A program made the translations under genes and the position numbers. From assembly GCA_041391745.1 (NCBI GenBank), contig JAWKNK010000014.1, forward strand, positions 1 to 64,000: a stretch of DNA of 64,000 nt, given 5' to 3'. Under the pieces are notes generated by a model. The model had not been told where the DNA came from. It searched no databases and saw nothing but the letters and a program-made list of their open reading frames with translations. Origin of the DNA: JAIXWP01 sp041391745. Lineage in GTDB: Bacteria; Bacteroidota; Bacteroidia; Flavobacteriales_D; Sanyastnellaceae. Of this stretch, positions 18,028-26,361 are shown piece after piece. The stretch's first letter is position 1. Each line of letters opens with the position of its first letter.

Positions 18028-18060
18028 GTAAAAAGAAAAAGGCCTACTGAAGGTAGGCCT
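18028..18060 (-). terminator. Intrinsic terminator of the 48-aa gene
   Basis: AGGCCTAC (18040-18047) pairs with GTAGGCCT (18053-18060) around a 5-nt loop. Read on the minus strand the stem is followed by TTTTTCTTTTTAC, so it ends transcription of the small gene at 18090-18236 just before the TonB receptor gene begins. Confidence 0.8.
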
Positions 18061-18089
18061 GATTCTTTAGGTAATTTAGCTGGAAAATT

Positions 18090-18236
18090 TCAAACGAGTC
18101 CGCTCTGTTTGAGCCAATCTCTTAATCTCATTCGATCATCTCCTCCGAGATGCCTCATGGCTTTTCTTAGCTCCTTTCTGAAAAGTATCGCATCAAACGT
18201 TACGTTTCCTAGAACTGATTTATAATACTCCAACAT
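18090..18236 (-). CDS. Small conserved-looking hypothetical protein (48 aa)
   Basis: A short gene missed by length-limited gene calling. It encodes 48 residues beginning MLEYYKSVLGNVTFD, then AILFRKELRKAMRHLG, and ends in RLRDWLKQSGLV. It is charged and probably two helices, with no membrane segment. I recall similar 45-50-residue proteins starting MLE(F/Y)YK and containing LFxKELxKA in other Bacteroidota; that is memory, not a search. The terminator 30 bases downstream and the clean spacing from both neighbours support a real transcription unit. Function is unknown. Confidence 0.65.
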   Translation of the reverse strand: MLEYYKSVLGNVTFDAILFRKELRKAMRHLGGDDRMRLRDWLKQSGLV

Positions 18237-18330
18237 ATGTGTTTAAAGTTAGGTTAGGTACACTTTTGTTGTAAGCTATAGACAGGTTGTTGTTTCATGG
18301 TGTTTAACGGCAGCAGAAATGAAATGGTTT

Positions 18331-18378
18331 CATTTTCAAAAAAAATTAAATAAAAAAAGGCCGCACAATGTACGGCCT
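18331..18378 (-). terminator. Intrinsic terminator of the CotH-domain gene
   Basis: AGGCCG (18358-18363) pairs with CGGCCT (18373-18378) around a 9-nt loop; on the minus strand the stem is followed by a run of seven T and further T-rich sequence. It lies 29 nt after the stop codon at 18407. Confidence 0.8.
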
Positions 18379-18406
18379 CTCTTATTATCAAGTCTTTATC
18401 ATTTGC

Positions 18407-21400
18407 TTATCTAAATACCATAATGGTACCGGTCTTCTTCACATATTGCTCTGCATGCACCCACTTCACTTCTAATTGGAACATGTAAACATTATCTGAT
18501 ACAAAATACTCTCCTCCTCTGTATTCACCTGTCCAATATTCTTTTGGATCTGATGATTCAAATACTTTATCGCCCCATCTGTTGAATACAATTAAATGAT
18601 AATATTCAGGATCACCTGCGTGTGTTACAGGTCGGAATACATCATTGATTCCATCACCATTTGGGCTGAATGAATTAGGAACATAATACAACAACGGATC
18701 TTTATCAAAGTGTGCAACGATGGTATCAGGTGCGTTGAAAGTAAAGTTCACGATTGGTGTTTCCACATCGCCTTGAATAGTAGAATAACGGTATTCCCAA
18801 TTTTTAAATGTGAAGTTTTCTTCAGCAGAAGCAATAAATGGTGCAGGCACCGCTCCTTCCATTACTACTGTCATTTCATCTGAAGTGACATATCCATTTT
18901 CAAACTGAACAGTTCCAGAATAAGCCGGCTCCACCATCACTGTAATTGGATAGTGAGGTACTACGATATAAACTGCCACCAATGTATCTTCTTCCTGAAG
19001 ATTCATTGTTACATCTGACTCAATTGATCTGGAGTAAGCGTGTTGTGATTCAATTCCCAATGATCAAATGTGCTCCATTGATCGATTGGTGTTGTGTTGA
19101 ATACATAATCCACATCCGTCAATAAATGTTCTGTCTGAGGATAAGTGGTGAGGGCAACGCCGTCTTTAGTGATGGTACCCGCACCAGCAGGACTCACATC
19201 CATCGTCAAATCCACACGATTCAAAATAATGAAGTGAGCAATCAAAACGTCGTCGTTCTCCAATGTCAAAATAATGCTAGGATCAAATTCATCAGGAGAA
19301 ATCACATTGTTGTTCAATTCCCAATGATCAAATACTGTAACATCAGTAATTTCAATTGCATCAAGAGAATAGTTGTCGGCCAACAACACTTCCGTATAAG
19401 GGTAAGATGCCAATGGTGTTCCGTTCATATTGATAGTTCCTGCGCCGGCTGGAAATACATCAATTGTAATTTCAGCGTGAGGAATTTCATTAAAAACCGC
19501 GGTCATCGTCTCTGTCAAACAAGAAGTAAATGTAACTTCCAACGATTCTTCATTTGGTGAGAGGTCGCTGCCAGATTCCCAATGGTCGAATTCAAACCAT
19601 TCATTTTCTGTAACAGAAACAGTTTGCGCCTCACCCAAATTGAAATCAAAATCAACTGGAACTGTTGCCTGCTCTGCACCATTTACTGTCAATACACCTG
19701 CTCCAGCAGGAGTCATATCAAAGCTAACAGAAGCTACTCCTGTTCCTGCAACAAAGTGAGCAACGAGCGTTACGTCCGTTGTCATGGTTAAGAAAGTTTC
19801 CGGTGCGCTCGCATTATCTAAAACACCATCTCCAGAGATAATTTCCCAACCGGCAAAAGTTCCGCAAGGCTCTCCAGGAATATTTATATCAATAGGTAGA
19901 TCTGCGAAATAAGTTCCGCTCCAAGGCACAATGCCTTCATTCAAATCTATGTCTTCAATTTCAATGGTTCCAACGCCGTCAATTTGCACCGTAAGGGTAA
20001 GTGCCGTTACGTCGTAGCAATCTTCCAAACCTCCGATAATTTCACTGTTACATCTCGCATCAATGAAGTCACGAATTGCTTGAACATTGTTTTGCCAAGT
20101 CGCATAAGTGCCTCCCCATCTCTGACAATGTCTTGTCATCTCAGGTTCGATTACGTTGATCATACTATCCAACACGTGATTCATCATTTCACATGAGAAA
20201 ATGCTATTCGATAGTGTTGCATAACGCTGGATGTAATCGGCAAAGAACTGTTCGTTGTCAAAAAGCGCATTTAGAACAGGAATGTGACCTTGTCCTCCAA
20301 TATCTCCTTCATCATCAATCTGACATGGATCAGCATCTGGAGTGGTATTATCTACTCCAGTGTAGTTGATATAGTGACCAAAAGTGGCATCATTGTCCCA
20401 AAGGGCATATCTCCAGCGCTTTGCATCTCCATCAGGATGGCGACCACGCCACCAAGCCGTGTTCCAATTCAACCAGTCGGTACAAACTACATAACCATTC
20501 AATACAAAATAGTCGATCAAGCTGATGGTATTGTATTGAGTCAAGACATAATCGTAGTTTGCCTGATTGGTCATGTCATTGGTAGTCACGAAATCCACTA
20601 AGTCATACCAGTCCGTTCCACTTCCATATTCAGCCCATGTTCCCCCCCCAGGTCTTCATAAAATCTACAAAACCTTCTGGTTGATCGTAGTAGTGATCTG
20701 TAAAGTCGATGTCGTCAACTTTCTCTCTAATTTCATATACACCCCAAAATTGACCATTGATGTAAACCACACAAGACTCAGTGCTACGTTCGTCTAATTT
20801 CAATCCACCACGAATTGAAAGTTCACACACATAGGCATCACGAATGTGCGCACCGCCATTGCTGAATGGGTAGTTATCGTTTGCTGCCGCTTTAAAAATT
20901 AAGCGTTCGTAGCCGTTTCTATCTCTTGAATTGATGATGGGGTATTCCACCTCGTTGTCATATCCCATTGCGTCGCGCGTCACATAGTCAAAACCACGTT
21001 GAGCATAAGCATTACTGTCATTTCCATGTTCGTTAGAATCACCTGAAGCTTCTACGATAAAGTTTCCACTTGCATTAAATAATTCCAAGTGCATCGCTTC
21101 ATCACCCCACCATGAACCATCGCTCAAAGTTGGACCACTCACCGAAGCGATTACCACGGTGTGTTGATCTGCACCTGTGAAAAATGTATTTGTTTCGATG
21201 AAACTTGGAAGAATAGAAACGTCTGGAGAATAGGCAATAGCGCGAATTACTTTAGTTACGTCAATTGTGACTGGACCAGTGTAAAGTGTACTAGCATTTG
21301 TTGGGAAAGAACCGTCAGTCGTGTAATAAATTGTGGCTCCCGGTTCGCTAGTAGTGATGCTCACTGTAGTTCCAGTAGCGTAGTACCCAGCTTCCAACGA

Positions 21401-21940
21401 AAACTGTGGACGTGCGGCATAGGCTATTCCCGTTGTTCCCACATTCGAAGCGTTTGGCGTTGGATCTAAGAAAATCACAAAATCATTCGCTCCATCAGAA
21501 CTTCTACCGTAACTGTGGTTGGCTTGGTTGGGTGAAAGTGTAGAAAAATCAAAAGACTCCAAAACAACGCCAGCAGGATTTGAGAATACAATTTGCTCAC
21601 CCGCTGTTTGAGTCACCTTAAAATTGGTATTGATTTGCCCCAAGTAACCAGGATTAAACTCAAATGTTCCAGACATGAGGATCAATCGGTAACCATTTGC
21701 TGGCACACTCGTTCCCGCTGGAATAGCAAATTTTTGTGGATTTGTGATGTTATCACTCAACCAATACCCACCGATATCAATCGGTGCTCCTGTAGGGTTG
21801 TAAAACTCAATCCAGTCCTCATTTTCACCTGAAATAGCATAGTCAGTGTAGTTGGCAACGCAAAACTCGTTTACAACTACCTGAGAATAAGCTGATTCAA
21901 TGAAAAATAGGGCGGAAATGAAAAATAAAAGTCTTCTCAT
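18407..21940 (-). pseudogene. CotH kinase/lamin-tail surface protein with InlB-like repeats and T9SS type B C-terminus, two frameshifts
   Basis: A protein of about 1,170 residues when three frames are joined. In order: signal peptide; a lamin-tail domain (VVVNEFCVANYTDYAISGE, WIEFYNPTGAPIDIGGYWL); a chitobiase-type C-terminal domain (ATIYYTTDGSFPTNASTLYTG); a CotH kinase-like domain (NGYERLIFKAAAND, GVYEIREKVDDIDF, then YRYALWDNDATFGHYINY after the break); four divergent InlB B-repeat-like units built around PAGAGT and FDHWE; and a type B sorting domain (YVPNSFSPNGDGINDVF, FNRWGDKVFE). Break 1 is a G8 tract at 20642-20649 (minus strand), where seven G restore the frame (TWGGTWAEYGSGTDWYDLV). 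Break 2 is one missing A/T at about 19022-19025. Likely a cell-surface protein. Confidence 0.82.
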
Positions 21941-22039
21941 CGGTTATTTGGTTTCTAAAATCCTGTACTAAAGGTCTTTAATAAGACAACTTTGGCGTCG
22001 AATAGTTGCACGCCCAAGGTCTATTTTCTTGCGGTTGGT

Positions 22040-22067
22040 CAAATATAATACGGAATACTGAAACTCA
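22040..22067 (-). promoter_or_regulatory. Promoter of the CotH-domain gene (-33 TTG, -7 TATATTTG)
   Basis: On the minus strand TTG (22065-22067) and TATATTTG (22047-22040) are separated by 17 nt. The predicted start near 22034 leaves a leader of about 94 nt before the ATG at 21940. Confidence 0.55.
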
Positions 22068-22082
22068 AGGAGATACCCTACC

Positions 22083-22185
22083 AAAAACAAAAATCCCGCT
22101 GGAATTAACCGCGGGATTTCTGAAACACTTAAAACTAATTGATTAAACGAGCTAATCACCCTCGAATGAACTACCATTCGAAAGA
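22083..22185 (-). ncRNA. Candidate small RNA (~100 nt) with own promoter and terminator
   Basis: No protein explains a good minus-strand intrinsic terminator here: AAATCCCGC (22091-22099) pairs with GCGGGATTT (22111-22119), followed on the minus strand by T5-G-T5. Upstream on the same strand a perfect -7 element TAAGTTTG lies at 22198-22191; with the 6-nt spacing seen at rnpB the RNA would start near 22185. Within it are two more perfect stem-loops: CGAATG/CATTCG with a 6-nt loop (22163-22180) and GATTA/TAATC with a 7-nt loop (22141-22157). Promoter, three hairpins and terminator in about 100 nt suggest a small regulatory RNA. No -33 element is evident and I match it to no known family; a Flavobacteria 6S-type RNA is one possibility to test. 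Confidence 0.4.
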
Positions 22186-22190
22186 CAACG

Positions 22191-22198
22191 CAAACTTA
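22191..22198 (-). promoter_or_regulatory. -7 element TAAGTTTG of the candidate small RNA
   Basis: Perfect TAnnTTTG on the minus strand, upstream of the hairpin-terminator unit described at 22083-22185. A chance match cannot be excluded from an 8-base motif. Confidence 0.4.
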
Positions 22199-22247
22199 AT
22201 GTAAAAAACACACTTTTAAAAGTCGTACCCCCAATTTTTAGACTAAA

Positions 22248-22263
22248 GCACCATTTTTGGTGC
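22248..22263. promoter_or_regulatory. Perfect palindrome GCACCA-N4-TGGTGC, possible operator
   Basis: A 6+6 base inverted repeat with TTTT spacer lies 28 bases upstream of the -7 element of the histidine-rich small gene, and upstream of the -7 element of the candidate small RNA on the other strand. Its symmetry and position fit a regulator-binding site, but a simple hairpin is equally possible. Confidence 0.35.
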
Positions 22264-22291
22264 CTAAGTGGTAAAATTTGAGGTAGTTTTT

Positions 22292-22299
22292 TACATTTG
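22292..22299 (+). promoter_or_regulatory. -7 promoter element TACATTTG of the His-rich small gene
   Basis: Perfect TAnnTTTG; the predicted start near 22305 gives an 18-nt A-rich leader to the ATG at 22323. A TTTG occurs upstream, but only 11 nt away, too close for a standard -33 element. Confidence 0.6.
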
Positions 22300-22322
22300 C
22301 GGAGAATTAAAACAACAACAAT

Positions 22323-22454
22323 ATGTCACACGATCATCACGACGGCCATCACGCTCATCAAGAAGCTGAACAAAATGAAATTGGAGGACCAGTAACGTTT
22401 GCAGTTTTCTGCTTGGCGGTTGCTGTGGTTATCATCTACTTCTGGGCGAAGTAA
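22323..22454 (+). CDS. Histidine-rich single-span membrane microprotein (43 aa)
   Basis: A 43-residue gene too short for usual gene calling. The N-terminus MSHDHHDGHHAHQEAEQNE carries six His and several acidic residues within the first 12 positions, followed by GG-P and one hydrophobic span of about 20 residues (VTFAVFCLAVAVVIIYFW) ending in AK. It has its own -7 element upstream and a strong bidirectional terminator 19 bases downstream, so it is a complete transcription unit. The His cluster could bind Zn, Cu, Ni or Fe; the span implies an inner-membrane protein with the His tail on one side. It might be a small subunit of a larger membrane complex or a metal sensor or buffer; I recognise no family. 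Confidence 0.7.
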   Translation: MSHDHHDGHHAHQEAEQNEIGGPVTFAVFCLAVAVVIIYFWAK

Positions 22455-22472
22455 GAGACACTCTAAGAAATA

Positions 22473-22502
22473 AAAAAGCCTCTTCGAATGAAGAGGCTTT
22501 TT
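22473..22502. terminator. Bidirectional intrinsic terminator
   Basis: AAAAAGCCTCTTC (22473-22485) pairs perfectly with GAAGAGGCTTTTT (22490-22502) around a GAAT loop, with T-runs on both strands. It serves the His-rich small gene (+) and the S46 peptidase gene (-), which converge here. Confidence 0.92.
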
Positions 22503-22521
22503 GTTTTATTAAGCTAATTTC

Positions 22522-24672
22522 TTATTTCACGAGTTTCATTTCATCTACCAAATAACCCGCACCGGCATATTCGTCAATTACCCATAGTACATATCGAATA
22601 TCAACCATGATATTTCTACAAATCTCTGGACTATAGTACAAATCACTCATCGTGCTTTCCCATGAGCGGTCGAAGTTGATCCCAACCAAATGTCCGTCTG
22701 CATTCAACGCCGGACTACCACTATTTCCACCGGTAGTATGATTGCTTCCCGTGTAACACACATGGAGCACACCGTTTTCTGCATACTGTCCGTATTGCTT
22801 TTTCTGTAAAAGTGATTTCAATTTTTCTCCTACATAAAAATCTGGATTGCCCGTTGCATTTTTATCTAAAATCCCCTCAGCAGTTGTAAAAGGTGTATAA
22901 GCCATGCCGTCTCGAGGCGAGCTGCCCTCCACTTTACCAAAGGAAATTCTCAAAGTACTATTCGCATCGTTCCAATAATTTTTACTTGGCATTAACTTTT
23001 GTTTCGCAGCTACATACTTGCTCATTTCTTGATTCAATTGTGCAGCAAACTCACTGGTTTGAGGATTTAATTGGGTAATAATAACATCAAATAAATCTCT
23101 TGAAACTTTCAATACAGGATCTTTCATCAACTTGGAGGCACTCTTCGAAGTCAACTTTTTGATGGCAGCTATCACCAAACTAGAATCACGCATGATGGAC
23201 TTGTCATACATCTTTTTTGAAGCTTCCTTGCCAGCACTTTCTCCTACTACTTTCTTTATGCAGTGAGGTCCCAAATCGTTTGAAACATACTCAGAATAAA
23301 GGGGAGTCAAGGCTTCAAAAATTTCTTTCTCTGTTTGTAAATCAAAATCTTTGTAGAACAATCGCAGATCTTCAATTACTTCATTCTTTTTGTTTTCAAG
23401 TTCCGTTTTGCTTTCTGTTTTAGTTGCAAAATCAATCAAGCTGTTTACATTGCGTGCAGCCTCAAAAACCTCTGGTCCATAGAATACATATTCAATAAAA
23501 CCATCACGAGCGATGTTGTACTTTTCAAACTTAGAATAGGTAGACTTCAAATTTGGGATGATCGATTCATACTCTTCCTTTCCTTTTGCTTTCGAAGTAA
23601 AATCAGCCTCCTCCTGCTTTTTCACACCAATCGCATCGAATCGAGTAAGCCCCATTTCTTGTCCAATCCACTTCTTGTATGCATTGCTAATTCCACTTTG
23701 TTTAGCTGCATATTGAATGCGAAGCTTGTCGCTGCTTCTCATTTTCGCATCAATAATATTCAAAGAAGTTTCTCTCATCTTGATGCGCATTTTGTTGGAT
23801 TTATTTACTGCATAGTCCACACCATCGCTGATTAGAAAATGTTCTGTTCTTCCAGGAAATCCGTATACCATTGAGAAGTCTCCTTCGTGAACACCTTTCA
23901 TTGAAATAGGAAAGAAATGTGCAGGATGAAAAGGAACATTTTCCTTGCTGTATTCCGCAGGATTATTGTCTTTGTCGGCATACACTCTGAAAACAGAAAA
24001 GTCACCTGTGTGTCTTGGCCAAACCCAATTGTCTGTGTCACCACCAAACTTTCCAATTTCACTTGGTGGCGCACCAACAAATCTCACATCATTGAATTTC
24101 TTTGAAATGATCAAGAAAAATTGATTGCCATAATTGTATGTGCTCACCGATGCAGAAACAAAAGGCTGCTTTTCCACTCCTTCTGTTATTTTTTTAATGT
24201 TCGCGCGTTTTGCCTTTTCGAATTCCTCTGCGCTTAGCACATAAGTAACACCATCCATTACTTGCGCTGTCACATCTTCCATACTTACCACAAATGAAAC
24301 GGATAGTCCCTTACACACGAGTTCCTCTCCTCTGTTCATGGCCCAGAATCCGTCTTTCAAATAATCATGTTCCAATGAAGAATGAAATTGGATATAGTCG
24401 AATCCGCAATGGTGATTCGTGAATAAAAGGCCATCTGGTGAAACCATTTCCCCTGTGCAACCACCACCAAAAAGTGCAACGGCATCTTTCAAACTAGAGT
24501 GGTTTACGGAGTATAAATCTTCGGCGCTCAACTTGAGTCCCATAGCTTTCATTTCATCGTGTACCGAGCCCAGCACAGCTGGAATCCACATTCCTTCATG
24601 AGCGAATACTCGGGTAGAAATGGTAACAATAAATGACACTAAAAAAAGTAGACGGGTAGATCTATTTTTCAT
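22522..24672 (-). CDS. S46 family dipeptidyl-peptidase, DPP11-like
   Basis: A 716-residue exported serine exopeptidase of family S46 (DPP7/DPP11), which releases dipeptides from the N-terminus of peptides in the periplasm. The N-terminus has a signal peptide (cut near VFA-HEG). The chymotrypsin-type histidine is in TNHHCGFD (His87/88) and the nucleophile is Ser651 in GGNSGSP. The residue 18 positions after the serine is Arg669 in NFDR; in characterised S46 enzymes Arg here marks the Asp/Glu-specific DPP11 type and Gly the DPP7 type, so acidic P1 preference is inferred. The ATG lies 11 bases inside the end of the DnaJ-domain gene upstream, indicating coupled translation. Termination is at the bidirectional hairpin. 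Confidence 0.93.
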   Translation of the reverse strand: MKNRSTRLLFLVSFIVTISTRVFAHEGMWIPAVLGSVHDEMKAMGLKLSAEDLYSVNHSSLKDAVALFGGGCTGEMVSPDGLLFTNHHCGFDYIQFHSSLEHDYLKDGFWAMNRGEELVCKGLSVSFVVSMEDVTAQVMDGVTYVLSAEEFEKAKRANIKKITEGVEKQPFVSASVSTYNYGNQFFLIISKKFNDVRFVGAPPSEIGKFGGDTDNWVWPRHTGDFSVFRVYADKDNNPAEYSKENVPFHPAHFFPISMKGVHEGDFSMVYGFPGRTEHFLISDGVDYAVNKSNKMRIKMRETSLNIIDAKMRSSDKLRIQYAAKQSGISNAYKKWIGQEMGLTRFDAIGVKKQEEADFTSKAKGKEEYESIIPNLKSTYSKFEKYNIARDGFIEYVFYGPEVFEAARNVNSLIDFATKTESKTELENKKNEVIEDLRLFYKDFDLQTEKEIFEALTPLYSEYVSNDLGPHCIKKVVGESAGKEASKKMYDKSIMRDSSLVIAAIKKLTSKSASKLMKDPVLKVSRDLFDVIITQLNPQTSEFAAQLNQEMSKYVAAKQKLMPSKNYWNDANSTLRISFGKVEGSSPRDGMAYTPFTTAEGILDKNATGNPDFYVGEKLKSLLQKKQYGQYAENGVLHVCYTGSNHTTGGNSGSPALNADGHLVGINFDRSWESTMSDLYYSPEICRNIMVDIRYVLWVIDEYAGAGYLVDEMKLVK

Positions 24673-25261
24673 CTGTTTTTAAAATAAATAAGTAGTAATA
24701 ACTGTATGATAAAAAGCCAACTCCCAAAAGAGAAGGCATTAAAAAAGTCAAGAAATTCTGCTGTTGATTTTCGGGTAAATTATCCTGATCAAAATACTTG
24801 TAAATAGGGATAATGATAACCGCCAATGCTACTATCAGAAATATGAAATTGTAAACCAAATTGATGCCGTGCATCATTCTGTAGGCGAAGGTCTTCTTAA
24901 ATTCCTCTTCTTCCAATTCCTTTTGACGCATGCGCATGCGCACATAAGCCATGTGCTGCTCTCTGGCCACCCAAGCCTCGTATTCATCCTGCTTTCTTCT
25001 TTTTGAGGCCTCAGACATTGAAGTGCGCGGTTGAGAAATATATGCCGCATGTCTTCTTCTATTCTCGGAATTAAGCAGGTAATCGTAAGCCTCTGTAATT
25101 AAAATAAATCTCTCCTCATTGGCCTCAGAGGTACCCGCATCCGGATGGTAAATTTTAACCAATCTTCTGTAGGCCCTTCTCACTTCATGCTCAGAAGCAT
25201 TGACGGGGATATCGAGTATGGAGAAATAATTTTTCAAATAAATCTTGCAGGTTGAATACAA
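24662..25261 (-). CDS. DnaJ-domain membrane protein
   Basis: A 199-residue protein with an N-terminal J-domain (residues about 11-70) containing the diagnostic His39-Pro40-Asp41 that stimulates DnaK-type ATPases. There is no Gly/Phe region or zinc-finger domain. A charged linker rich in Arg, Lys and Glu follows, then two membrane spans (about 132-153 and 168-190). It is thus a membrane-tethered J-protein that may recruit DnaK to the inner membrane. Its last 11 bases overlap the start of the S46 peptidase gene, suggesting a two-gene operon and perhaps a link to export of that enzyme (inference). The first seven residues before the domain may be non-native; no better ATG is seen. Confidence 0.85.
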   Translation of the reverse strand: MYSTCKIYLKNYFSILDIPVNASEHEVRRAYRRLVKIYHPDAGTSEANEERFILITEAYDYLLNSENRRRHAAYISQPRTSMSEASKRRKQDEYEAWVAREQHMAYVRMRMRQKELEEEEFKKTFAYRMMHGINLVYNFIFLIVALAVIIIPIYKYFDQDNLPENQQQNFLTFLMPSLLGVGFLSYSYYYLFILKTDEK

Positions 25262-25338
25262 AAAAAAGAAAAAACACCGAGGTATTAATACATCAAGCCA
25301 CTAATTATTGTGTAAACTCGTGCCAAAATACAAAAGCC

Positions 25339-26361
25339 ATGATTCAGATTGATTTGAGAAGCGACACGGTAACACGCCCTACACCAGCAATGAAGGAAGC
25401 TATGATGAATGCCCCTTTAGGAGACGATGTGTTTAGCGAAGACCCCACAATCAATGAATTGCAGCGCTACGCAGCCGAGCTTTTCGGAATGGAAGATGCA
25501 CTCTACTGCTCAAGCGGAACACAAACGAATCAAATTGCTATCAACGTACACACTACGCCTGGTGATGAAGTGATATGCAGCAATATGGCTCATGTTTCTG
25601 TTTATGAAGGTGGCGGTATTGCTCTAAATAGTGGATGTTCGGTGGCTTTGCTCGAAGGCGACAGAGGACGAATCACTGCGGATCAAGTAAAAAACCACAT
25701 CAACCCGGACGATATTCATCGCCCCATAACGCGATTGGTTTGCGTAGAAGACACCATGAACAAAGGCGGTGGTGCCATTTATGCTTTTGATGAAATTAAG
25801 AAAATCGCAAAAGTCTGTAAGGAAAATAACTTGGCATTTCATTGCGACGGTGCGCGATTATTCAACGCATTAGTTGCTACTGGAATATCGCCAAAAGAAT
25901 ACGGTGCTCAATTCGATTCAATCAGCATTTGTCTCAGCAAGGGACTCGGAGCTCCCGTAGGAAGCCTACTTTTAGGAACTAAATCCTTCATTCAAAAAGC
26001 AAGAAGAAGAAGAAAAAGCATGGGCGGCGGAATGCGTCAAGCAGGGATTATCGCTGCTGCAGGCTTGTACGCTCTGAAACACCATGTCGACCGACTTAAA
26101 ATCGATCATGACTACGCAGCTCAACTCGGAGGTGTACTTGAAAAATGTGCATCAGTGGAAAGCGTATTGCCCGTTGAAACCAACATTGTTATTTTCCAAC
26201 TTAAAGCAGGATTGACTTCTGAGTCCGTGGTGGCCAAACTTGCCGAAAATGGTATTTTGTGTTTTCCTTTCGGACCAGATAAAATAAGAATGGTCACCCA
26301 TCTTGATTTGACGAGTGACCATTACAAAATTCTTTTCGAAAAATTACCTAGCGTTCTATAA
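25339..26361 (+). CDS. ltaE: Low-specificity L-threonine aldolase
   Basis: A 340-residue fold-type I PLP enzyme that splits L-threonine or allo-threonine into glycine and acetaldehyde. The family N-terminus IDLRSDTVTRPTPAM is at residues 3-17, followed by GDDVFSEDP, CSSGTQTNQIAI (cofactor phosphate), HCDGARLFNA and the Schiff-base lysine Lys201 in LSKGLGAPVGS. Other enzymes of this type open directly with the IDLRSDT motif, so the ATG at 25339 is preferred over one at 25252 that would overlap the divergent DnaJ gene and add 29 atypical residues. Its end overlaps the convergent T9SS gene by 14 bp. No TAnnTTTG element is visible close upstream. Confidence 0.93.
   Translation: MIQIDLRSDTVTRPTPAMKEAMMNAPLGDDVFSEDPTINELQRYAAELFGMEDALYCSSGTQTNQIAINVHTTPGDEVICSNMAHVSVYEGGGIALNSGCSVALLEGDRGRITADQVKNHINPDDIHRPITRLVCVEDTMNKGGGAIYAFDEIKKIAKVCKENNLAFHCDGARLFNALVATGISPKEYGAQFDSISICLSKGLGAPVGSLLLGTKSFIQKARRRRKSMGGGMRQAGIIAAAGLYALKHHVDRLKIDHDYAAQLGGVLEKCASVESVLPVETNIVIFQLKAGLTSESVVAKLAENGILCFPFGPDKIRMVTHLDLTSDHYKILFEKLPSVL

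Noticed and set aside
21968..22177. A 69-codon minus-strand frame across the candidate small RNA
   Set aside because: It runs through the middle of a strong terminator hairpin and the CotH promoter, with no protein-like features.
25252..25338. Earlier ATG for the threonine aldolase gene
   Set aside because: It overlaps the divergent DnaJ gene and adds 29 residues before the family's usual opening IDLRSDT.
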